Source: Zobellia alginiliquefaciens
Lineage (GTDB): Bacteria > Bacteroidota > Bacteroidia > Flavobacteriales > Flavobacteriaceae
DNA: 64,000 nt
Assembly: GCF_029323795.1 (NCBI RefSeq)
Contig: NZ_CP119758.1
Span: 4,216,001 to 4,280,000, forward strand
Direction of reading: 5' to 3'
This document shows positions 1 to 7,757 of this stretch, in pieces. Each line of letters begins with the position of its first letter. Positions within the stretch are counted from its first letter, which is position 1. A model generated the notes under the pieces. The model had not been told where the DNA came from, did not search any database, and saw nothing but the letters and a program-made list of their open reading frames with translations. The translations under genes were made by a program, and so were the position numbers.

Positions 1-1597
1 AAGTTTCACAGTAGATAATAATAGAACTTTAAGCTATACATGGGGCAACCTGTTGACATTTGACAAGAAAATTAATAATCATAGTGTAAATATGATTGTT
101 GGTTTTGAATATAACCACCGAGATTATTATATGGATTTGGCAAGAAGACAAGGTTATGACAATGATAATATACATTCACTCTCAGCAGGTCAAGAAATAA
201 TTCAGGCCACGGACGCAGCCACGCAGACAAATTTGGTTTCGGTACTAGGGAGAATTAATTATAATTATTTAAGCAAATATATTGTAGCTGCATCCTATAG
301 AAGAGATGGGTCTTCTAGATTTGGGCCAAACACAAAATGGGGGAATTTCTATTCCTTTTCAGGTGCATGGAGGGTTTCCGATGAGAATTTTATGCAAGCG
401 TTTAAAAATATCAGTAGTTTGAAATTGAAGGCAAGTTATGGTGTGACGGGCAATGATAATTTTGCAGACTATAGATGGATTAGCAAATTGACTCAGGCAA
501 GAACTGCAATAGGAAACAGTCTTATTACTACTTATTATCCCTCGAACATCGAAAACCCTGATTTGGAATGGGAGGGTACGAAACAATCAAATTTTGGTCT
601 TGATTTGGGGTTGTTCCAAAGTAGGTTGAGTATTGGGGCGGATTTTTATCATTCCAAGTCTGATAATTTATTACTTGATATACCAATACCTTCAACTAGT
701 GGGTATACCAGCGCCTTTACGAACAATGGTGAGGTTGAAAATAAGGGTCTTGAGGTAGACATTCAAACCATCAATATTTCGAATGAAAAACTCACTTGGA
801 GTACGCAATTGAACTATTCAATGAATAGGAGCAAAGTAACCAAGCTTGGTAGAAATAGTGCACCAATGATTTTTAATTCTAATATGCCAAGAATAAATCA
901 AATAGGGGAGGCGGCGTTTGGGTTTTATGGATATAAATACGACGGAGTCTATAAGAATCAGGCAGAAATAGACGCTGATTCTTCGAGTCCGGCATCCACA
1001 ACTCCAGGTGATGGTCGGTATGTGGATGTAAATGGAGATGGTGTCTTAAATGCTAACGACCGGACTATAATTGGCAATATACAACCAGATTTTATATGGG
1101 GTGCAACCAACAGTTTTGTATCTGGAAATTTTGATTTAAGTTTTTCGCTTCAAGGTGTGGTTGGCGGTGAAATTTATGATAATAACGCAAATAGATCTTT
1201 GCTTTATCATGAGGGACGTAATTATTTAGATGGTGTTAATGGGAGGTGGCGTTCAGTGTCAGAACCTGGGGATGGGTATCATTATAAAGTTTCTGTAGAT
1301 GTTGATGGCTTAGAAAAGACGGCATCAAGTTACTGGCTCAGCAATGGAACTTACTTAAGACTAAAAGATGTGACTGTTGGGTTTAAGTTGCCGGAAAACA
1401 TCATTTCTAAATTCGGGTTATTAAATGCTAGACTTTTTATAAATGGTGTTAATCTTTTAACAATTTCTGAAGCTCCAGTTTACGATCCTGAAAATTTCGC
1501 CGGTCAAAATGGCGACGGACCTCTTTACCGAGGCAATGGAGGTAATGCTTATCCTTCTGCTAAAATTTATTCCTTAGGACTTAATGTAAAATTCTAA
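1..1597 (+). CDS. SusC/RagA-type TonB-dependent receptor, C-terminal part (truncated by window edge)
   Basis: The frame is open from base 2, so the gene begins upstream of the window. The visible part is the C-terminal half of a 22-strand outer-membrane barrel: alternating aromatic and polar strands, the usual SusC phrases 'YRRDGSSRFG', 'GVTGNDNF' and 'GGEIYDNN', and a terminal strand ending in 'NVKF' with a C-terminal aromatic residue. Members import oligosaccharides across the outer membrane with energy from TonB/ExbBD and work with a surface SusD lipoprotein, which is the next gene 10 bp downstream. The plug, carboxypeptidase-like and any STN domains would lie outside the window. Two sulfatases downstream suggest a sulfated glycan substrate; that is inference. 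Family assignment is secure, substrate unknown. Confidence 0.95.
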   Translation, partial: SFTVDNNRTLSYTWGNLLTFDKKINNHSVNMIVGFEYNHRDYYMDLARRQGYDNDNIHSLSAGQEIIQATDAATQTNLVSVLGRINYNYLSKYIVAASYRRDGSSRFGPNTKWGNFYSFSGAWRVSDENFMQAFKNISSLKLKASYGVTGNDNFADYRWISKLTQARTAIGNSLITTYYPSNIENPDLEWEGTKQSNFGLDLGLFQSRLSIGADFYHSKSDNLLLDIPIPSTSGYTSAFTNNGEVENKGLEVDIQTINISNEKLTWSTQLNYSMNRSKVTKLGRNSAPMIFNSNMPRINQIGEAAFGFYGYKYDGVYKNQAEIDADSSSPASTTPGDGRYVDVNGDGVLNANDRTIIGNIQPDFIWGATNSFVSGNFDLSFSLQGVVGGEIYDNNANRSLLYHEGRNYLDGVNGRWRSVSEPGDGYHYKVSVDVDGLEKTASSYWLSNGTYLRLKDVTVGFKLPENIISKFGLLNARLFINGVNLLTISEAPVYDPENFAGQNGDGPLYRGNGGNAYPSAKIYSLGLNVKF

Positions 1598-1607
1598 TAT
1601 CAGCGTA

Positions 1608-3062
1608 ATGAAATATAGATATATAATTTTTTTGACAATCGGATTGCTTGTATGTTCGGCATGTAGTGATAAGCTTGATTTGTATCCAACTACCCAACAA
1701 ACGGAAGGAACTTTTTATCAAAACGAACAAGAAATAGAACAAACAGTTGATGAAATTTATCACCAGTTAGGGTTGATTTATAATGCTAACGGATTACCTG
1801 ATCTTTTCGGTGAATTATACTCAGACAATACTAAAATAATATTACGGACGGGCATTAATAATTATGGAGAGCAAATCACCGATTATTTTTTGCAATCAGA
1901 TAACGGCTTGATTCGTGCAGCTTGGGAATCATGTTACGAAGCTATTGGAATTTGCAATAATGCCATTTATCAACTTGAAAATACATCGGTCGAAATCGAA
2001 TCATCTAAAATAGACCAGTTGAAGGCCCAAGCTACTTTTGTTAGAGCCTTGCTGTACTTTAATATGGTTAGGGCCTGGGGTGCTATTCCATATATTGATA
2101 CCAAGATAACCCCCGAAGAATCCTATAATTATCTTAGGGTTGAACCTGAAGAAGTATATCAAAATCTTATTCAAGACCTTAGTTTTGCAAAGGAAAATCT
2201 CCCGGAATTTTATACAGGAAATGATATTGGGCGCATAACAAAATATGCTGCATCTGCAGTTTTGGCTAAGGTTTATCTTACACAAGGCAATAACCTTGCT
2301 GCAAAAACAGAACTCGAAATTATTTTGGAAAGCAACCGTTATTCATTGGATGCAAACAATGATGGTGCGATTAATGAAGAAGATTATTTATTTTTATTTA
2401 AACCTGATACTAAGAACAGTAAATCATCTATTCTTGAAGCTCAATATTTGTCAGGTGTCAATGCCAGTAACGCCAACCATCAAGTAAATTACACACCGTT
2501 CTTTTTCGATTTCCATCTTCCGGATCAAGTCATTACTTTTCGGGGTAATGGCCATAATACGCCAAGCGAAGATTTGGAAAATGAGTTTGAGGAGAACGAT
2601 CCACGTAAAGAAACTAGTATATATCCTGGGTATGAAAACCTGTCAACGAGCGAATTTGTAGACTATCCCTTTACTATGAAATTTTTTGATCCGGATTTTG
2701 AAAATGAAGGACAAAATTTTGAAATAATCAGATATGCGGATATTTTACTTATGTATGCCGAAATTACCCAAGATGCCCAGTATCTAAATATGGTCCGTGA
2801 CAGGGTTGGAATGCCAAGTTTTGGATCGGTAGGTTATCCATCTGACGATTTTCCATCACTTAGCTTGGCAATAGAACATGAAAGGAGAATTGAACTCTGT
2901 TTTGAATTCCATCGATTCTTTGATTTGGTCCGAACCAACAGGGCAGTAGAGGTAATGGGGTCAAAAGGGTATAGCATTAGTGAGAGTAAATTAGTATTTC
3001 CAATCCCATTGAACGAGATTGACATTAACCCTGATATAACCCAAAACAACGGTTACAACTAA
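1608..3062 (+). CDS. SusD/RagB family nutrient-binding outer-membrane lipoprotein
   Basis: 484 residues, a normal SusD length. The N-terminus has a lipoprotein signal with lipobox 'VCSAC', so it should be acylated and carried to the cell surface. The body has the SusD TPR-like pattern: 'LKAQATFVRALLYFNMVRAWGAIP' near residues 140-160, split here by the family's usual N-terminal helices, and the C-terminal signature 'ERRIELCFEFHRFFDLVR' followed by 'VFPIPLNEIDINP'. SusD proteins form the lid of the SusC transporter and capture the glycan. It starts 10 bp after the susC stop and must be co-transcribed with it. I see no clear terminator after the stop. The following 800 bp hold a decayed sulfatase. 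Confidence 0.95.
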   Translation: MKYRYIIFLTIGLLVCSACSDKLDLYPTTQQTEGTFYQNEQEIEQTVDEIYHQLGLIYNANGLPDLFGELYSDNTKIILRTGINNYGEQITDYFLQSDNGLIRAAWESCYEAIGICNNAIYQLENTSVEIESSKIDQLKAQATFVRALLYFNMVRAWGAIPYIDTKITPEESYNYLRVEPEEVYQNLIQDLSFAKENLPEFYTGNDIGRITKYAASAVLAKVYLTQGNNLAAKTELEIILESNRYSLDANNDGAINEEDYLFLFKPDTKNSKSSILEAQYLSGVNASNANHQVNYTPFFFDFHLPDQVITFRGNGHNTPSEDLENEFEENDPRKETSIYPGYENLSTSEFVDYPFTMKFFDPDFENEGQNFEIIRYADILLMYAEITQDAQYLNMVRDRVGMPSFGSVGYPSDDFPSLSLAIEHERRIELCFEFHRFFDLVRTNRAVEVMGSKGYSISESKLVFPIPLNEIDINPDITQNNGYN

Positions 3063-3222
3063 AAAAGTTATATGTTGTTGAAATATTCATCTCACGTAAA
3101 AGTAATCCGATACACTTTTATGAAATTTTATGTGCCACGTAGCCCTTTTTAAATTGTTCATTGCCTTCTAAGGTATGAACAGTGACTAAATGAACACTCC
3201 TTGATGCAAGTAGGTAAAAGAA

Positions 3223-3868
3223 CGAACATTCTATTTTAATGTCTGACAATCAATTTTGGTTGCTACGGAAACCGAGTACTCGAAAGACCTGAATTATATC
3301 AGGTAGCCAAGGAGGGTGTTCTTTTTACAAATGTCCTTTGCGGCACCCACTTGTTCACTTTGTTGAGCAGCGATACTAACGGGGCAACATCTATGGAAAT
3401 TAAAGGAAGCTGCTAATCTTTGGAGCAGCTTCCCAAAGATAAAAGTCTACTCAAAATTAATGTAAGAGTCGGATTGTAAAATGGGCACGGAAGTAAAATT
3501 GAGGGACCTGGTAATGCAACGGTAAGTAGTTGACTACATAATGCTGAGGAGAGAGGCTTGACTCTTTCAAGGAATTTTATGATGCTAGCTGAAAGGGTAA
3601 ACCATGGATGTACTGGTTCAGTATCAGAAATCTGCATAGGCCTTATGATACGAATAGTTTGAATAAACGAAACATAGCTTTAGACGATATAAAGGTTCCT
3701 TTGTACCTTCTGAATATTGAAGAAATTAGGAAAGATGTAATTGTCTAGTACCGGGAAATCCAGTCGTTTGACAAAGAAGTGGCATCATTTATTGAGACTA
3801 CAAAAACAGGTGAACTAGCACATCTAAGATTAACCAATGAACAATTAGACGAACAATTATTTACATGA
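3223..3868 (+). pseudogene. Degraded sulfatase remnant
   Basis: No long ORF survives, but three forward frames together spell a sulfatase. 'ILMSDNQ' (about 3232-3252) matches the metal-binding start of the family. A shifted frame then gives 'FGCYGN', 'RPELYQVAKEGVLFTNVLCG' and a stop at 3413. A later frame reads 'RPYDTNSLNKRN', 'IKVPLYLLNIEEIRKDV', a stop, then 'YREIQSFDKEV' and 'KTGEL' up to 3868, overlapping the start of the next gene by four bases. These are the order and spacing of central sulfatase segments. The CxPSR formylglycine motif and the C-terminal third are missing. It is a dead paralogue of the two intact sulfatases downstream. The stretch 3063-3222 shows nothing recognisable. 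Confidence 0.75.
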
Positions 3869-5346
3869 AAAGAATAAACTTAACGGCCGTATTTTTCACT
3901 CTAATCTATTTTGTTTTTCAGCCTATAGCTTATACACAAGGGTTGAGCACTTCCATTACAAACGATAACCCGAACATCATCGTATTCATGGCTGATGACG
4001 TCAGCTGGAACGATTTTGGGTGTTACGGAAATACGTTCGTCGATACACCGAATATCGATGCGTTGGCGGCAAACGGAATGAGATTCGACAATGCGATTTT
4101 GACCGCAAGTTCGTGCAGTCCCAGTCGAATAAGCATTATGACCGGGCGTTATCCACATAATACGGGGGCAGCAGAACTTCATACGGAGCCAAAAGTGGAT
4201 TTCGGGTCGATAGCTTCTAGTTTAAAGGCCAATGGTTACTACACCGGTCAAGCGGGCAAATGGCATATGGGCAAATTGTTGCGTAAGGGGTTCGATAAAA
4301 TTTATGAGAAGAGGCAAGTAAACGGGGACGGAGGAGAGAACATGTGGGTTCCTTCTATTGAAGAAAGGTACAAAAACAAGCCTTTTTTCTTTTGGTTCGC
4401 TGCGTATGACGCCCACAGAGTATGGGGCGAGAACAGTTTCTCCAACACCCACGGGATCGAACAAATAGATGTTCCTCCGACCTTGGTCGATAACGACAGT
4501 ACCCGCACTGATCTGGCGCGGTATTATGATGAGATCAAGCGGTTCGACCACCATATCGGCATGGTCGTAGAATCTCTAAAGGAGCAAGGTGTCTATGAAA
4601 ATACCCTGATATTTATAATGGCCGACAATGGCCGCCCGTTTCCCAGGGACAAGACAAGAATGTACGACTCGGGAATGAAGACGCCCTTTATCGCACACTG
4701 GCCCAAGGGGTTGTTGAAAGGCACTAGCAATAGCCTGATCAGTAGCGTTGACCTGGCCCCTACGATTTTAGATGCCTGCAATGTGGCGGTGCCCAAAACT
4801 TTTCAGGGAAAAAGTTTTAAAACACTCTTCAAAGATCCATCCAAGGATTTTAGGACCTATGCCTTTGCCGAACACAATTGGCACGACCATGAGGCCCATG
4901 AGCGTATGGTAAGGACCAAAGATTTCATCTACATTCTTAATTCCAGACCACAGTTTCCGAACCAAGGTCCTGCCGATGCCCTTAACAGCTCTTCCTTCAG
5001 GTCGCTGCAGGAGCAAAACCAAAATAACGCTTTGACCAGTGCCCAATATGACGTGTTCTTGACACCGAGACCATCGGAGGAGCTGTATGCTGTCAAAAAC
5101 GACCCGTTGCAACTCGATAATATCATCGACCGTAAAGCGTACCTGAACGTTCAGGGGAAACTCAAAAGGCATTTACAAAAATGGAAAGAGGATACGGGAG
5201 ATAATATCCCCGAGAATCTGACAAAGGATTGGTACACTCGGGACGGGGGTAAAAAAATAGAAAATAATTTGAATGTCAGGGGAGAAATGCCGGGCGTTCA
5301 AAGCGGGGGAGAGCTCTTGAATTCAAGAAGTGGTTTTAATAATTAA
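3865..5346 (+). CDS. Secreted formylglycine-dependent sulfatase (S1 family)
   Basis: 493 residues with an N-terminal signal peptide (cleavage probably after 'AYTQG'). Metal-binding Asp pair at D44-D45 ('MADDVSW'). The sulfatase maturation motif is C84-S-P-S-R, where Cys is converted to formylglycine by an anaerobic-type or SUMF-type enzyme encoded elsewhere. The second metal motif is 'MADNG' near residue 252, followed by 'DSGMKTPFIAHWPKG'. It hydrolyses sulfate esters, probably in the periplasm, on a glycan taken up by the SusC/SusD pair just upstream. By eye its base composition is richer in G and C than its neighbours, and several codons (gcg, ggg, cgg) are more frequent, which may mean separate acquisition. 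Substrate class cannot be told from sequence alone. Confidence 0.93.
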   Translation: MKRINLTAVFFTLIYFVFQPIAYTQGLSTSITNDNPNIIVFMADDVSWNDFGCYGNTFVDTPNIDALAANGMRFDNAILTASSCSPSRISIMTGRYPHNTGAAELHTEPKVDFGSIASSLKANGYYTGQAGKWHMGKLLRKGFDKIYEKRQVNGDGGENMWVPSIEERYKNKPFFFWFAAYDAHRVWGENSFSNTHGIEQIDVPPTLVDNDSTRTDLARYYDEIKRFDHHIGMVVESLKEQGVYENTLIFIMADNGRPFPRDKTRMYDSGMKTPFIAHWPKGLLKGTSNSLISSVDLAPTILDACNVAVPKTFQGKSFKTLFKDPSKDFRTYAFAEHNWHDHEAHERMVRTKDFIYILNSRPQFPNQGPADALNSSSFRSLQEQNQNNALTSAQYDVFLTPRPSEELYAVKNDPLQLDNIIDRKAYLNVQGKLKRHLQKWKEDTGDNIPENLTKDWYTRDGGKKIENNLNVRGEMPGVQSGGELLNSRSGFNN

Positions 5347-5359
5347 AATAACATATACT

Positions 5360-7003
5360 ATGAAAAACTTTGGTATCCTAATTTTTGGTCTATTGTGCCT
5401 ATTCGGTTGTATTAATCTAAAGAAAGAGCGGGTCCCGACAAAAATTGCCGTAGATCAGCCACCTAATATACTCTGGATAGTGGCCGAAGATTTAAGTCCG
5501 GTATTGCCATCGTTTGGCGACTCCACAGTGGTTACGCCCAATATTAGCCGGTTAGCTGCGGAAGGTGTTAGATATACGAATGTATATTCACCATCTGGTG
5601 TCTGTGCGCCTAGTAGGGCTGCAATTGCCACGGGTATGTACCAGAACCATATCGGCGCGCACCACATGAGAACTAGGGGGAATAGAAAATTCTTGCCAGA
5701 AGTAATTCAACCTTATGGTGCAATGCCTCCTGCCGATATAAAGATGCACAGTGAACATTTAAGACTTGAAGGTTATTATTGTTCCAATAACAGTAAGGAG
5801 GATTATCAATTTATGGCACCTGTCACAGCATGGGACGAAAGTAGTAAAAAAGCTCATTGGAGAAACCGGGGGCCAAATCAGCCATTTTTCTCGATATTCA
5901 ATCTGGGGGTTACACATGAATCCCAAATATGGGCGAAGGCCAAAGACTCGCTTTGGGTCGATGCAGATTTAGATGTACCGGTACCGCCCTATTTACCGGA
6001 CAATGAAATAGGGAGGACCGATGTCAGGAGAATGTATTCCAATATTAAAGAAATGGACCATCAAGTAGGGGAAATACTGGCTCAGTTGGAAGAGGACGGC
6101 TTATTGGACAATACGGTTATATTCTGGTATGCCGACCATGGCGGGCCCTTACCACGGCAAAAGCGTCTATTGTATGATTCGGGAATGAAATTGCCATTGA
6201 TAATACGCTATCCGGAAAAAAAGAATGCAGGAACAGTTGATAATCGTTTGATAAGTTTTGTTGATTTTAAGCCCACTTTGATGTCTTTGGCGGGAATTCA
6301 GCCACCCGGGAATCTTGACGGTAGAGCCTTTGCTGGTGAATTTGAAGTAAAAGAAAAGAGACAATATGTATATGGGGCAGCAGACCGGTTTGATAAACAA
6401 TACGATATGATTAGAGCGGTTCGTGACAATCGCTTTAAATATTTGAAGAATTTTAAAACTGAACAGGGGTATTATTTGCCCGTAGCCTTTCGAGAGCAAA
6501 TGCCTATTATGCAAGAGTTACTACGAATGCGGGATAATGGAGAACTTAATGAAAATCAAGCACAGTGGTTCCGGAAAAAAAAGGTTCCCGAAGAATTATT
6601 TGATACATATAATGATCCGTATGAACTTAATAATCTAGCGGACAAACCTGAATTTGAGGATAAACTAAAAGAACTTAGAGCAGAGTGTAATCGGTGGATG
6701 GGAGAAGTGAACGATAAGGGTCTAATGACCGAAAAAGAATATGTAGAATCTATATGGCCTTCCGGAGAACAACCTAAAACGATTAATCCTGTAGTTAAAT
6801 ATGAAAACGGAAAGGTTGTAATAAGTAGTGCGACCGAAGGTGCATCAATAGGCTATCAAATTTTGACTGAAAAAGAAGATAGGGCTGGAGAGTGGAAAGT
6901 ATATACCAATCCTTTTCCTATAAATGTTGATGAGCAAATTGTAACAGTAGCTCATAGAATAGGATACAGGCAAAGCGATGAGGTCTTTTATAAAGAAAAT
7001 TAA
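5360..7003 (+). CDS. Lipoprotein sulfatase (S1 family)
   Basis: An upstream ATG-like start at 5330 lies inside the previous gene and would put hydrophilic residues before the signal peptide. The ATG at 5360 gives 'MKNFGILIFGLLCLFGC', a clean lipoprotein signal with the acylated Cys at 17. Metal-binding 'VAEDLSP' (E43-D44) replaces the commoner DD. The formylglycine motif is C82-A-P-S-R within 'GVCAPSRAAIATGMY', and the distal metal motif is 'YADHGGPLPR'. Length 547 aa. It follows the preceding sulfatase by 13 bp, so one transcript is likely. The extra C-terminal beta-rich tail (last 80 residues or so, after 'TINPVVKYENGKV') is typical of the longer Bacteroidetes sulfatases. Substrate unknown; sulfated polysaccharide is inferred from context. 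Confidence 0.92.
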   Translation: MKNFGILIFGLLCLFGCINLKKERVPTKIAVDQPPNILWIVAEDLSPVLPSFGDSTVVTPNISRLAAEGVRYTNVYSPSGVCAPSRAAIATGMYQNHIGAHHMRTRGNRKFLPEVIQPYGAMPPADIKMHSEHLRLEGYYCSNNSKEDYQFMAPVTAWDESSKKAHWRNRGPNQPFFSIFNLGVTHESQIWAKAKDSLWVDADLDVPVPPYLPDNEIGRTDVRRMYSNIKEMDHQVGEILAQLEEDGLLDNTVIFWYADHGGPLPRQKRLLYDSGMKLPLIIRYPEKKNAGTVDNRLISFVDFKPTLMSLAGIQPPGNLDGRAFAGEFEVKEKRQYVYGAADRFDKQYDMIRAVRDNRFKYLKNFKTEQGYYLPVAFREQMPIMQELLRMRDNGELNENQAQWFRKKKVPEELFDTYNDPYELNNLADKPEFEDKLKELRAECNRWMGEVNDKGLMTEKEYVESIWPSGEQPKTINPVVKYENGKVVISSATEGASIGYQILTEKEDRAGEWKVYTNPFPINVDEQIVTVAHRIGYRQSDEVFYKEN

Positions 7004-7189
7004 TCTCAAATTTTAAACCTAAATAGGTATGCTTAATCTTCATCTTGATTTATGAGAGAGGTATTAGAAGAGTTAAAACTGGTATTGAATGATTTCAATA
7101 AGAGACTCAATACCCAAAAACCGATGCGAAATTAATGGTGCGTGATATGCTATTTAAATAATATAGTTAGTTGAGTTAGTTGAGTAGTG

Positions 7190-7222
7190 AAAAAGAGCAA
7201 CAGGAAACTGTTGCTCTTTTTT
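7190..7222 (+). terminator. Rho-independent terminator
   Basis: A perfect 14-bp stem (7190-7203 with 7208-7221) carries a GAAA tetraloop and ends in a T run. It lies 187 bp after the sulfatase stop and probably ends the SusC-SusD-sulfatase transcript. Confidence 0.8.
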
Positions 7223-7524
7223 GGTTAAAAACAACCATATGGACATGGTTGAAGCTCCACCATGTGTATGGTGGCTATTATTAAAATGAACCACAATATA
7301 TTTTCCGTCATAACCATACATTCCTTTTATAGTACCCTATTAAAAGTACTTTTTAACTACAATCACCATATTATTTAACTCCTATTTCATCGCTTTGAAG
7401 GGGGGGGCTTTAATAATATATGGCAGATAAGAAACCCATCAACCATACTATTTCATTCTGGTGGCCAAACCAAAAAAATAATACGATTCACACAAAAATC
7501 ACCACTGGCTATACAAATTAACGC

Positions 7525-7586
7525 ATACTCAAAACTACAATCATAATATATTTGGGGCGTGATAATTTCTCATGCGTTTTGAGTAT
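7525..7586. repeat. 11-bp inverted repeat in a 750-bp intergenic stretch
   Basis: ATACTCAAAAC at 7525-7535 is the exact reverse complement of GTTTTGAGTAT at 7576-7586, with a 40-bp spacer. The surrounding non-coding stretch (7004-7757) also holds a small perfect hairpin CCACCAT-GTGT-ATGGTGG at 7258-7275. A 27-codon ATG ORF at 7052-7135 has no other support. No tRNA or recognisable gene relic was seen here. The inverted repeat could be the footprint of a short mobile element or a regulatory site for the downstream gene at 7758. Confidence 0.35.
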
Positions 7587-7757
7587 CGGAAATTATCTGA
7601 CCGACCATCTTCTTTATAAAACAAGTACACACTACAATACTTGAACATTACTTTCTCCCAATTATTCCCTCTTGTAACCTTTTGAGAAAAATAAAAGTCA
7701 TTAGACTCAAAAGTCCTTTGTGCTAGAATAATTAATAATCTATAAAATGAAAATGTA

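Noticed and set aside
7052-7135. 27-codon ATG ORF after the sulfatase
   Set aside because: Too short, no pattern and no separate promoter; may be chance.
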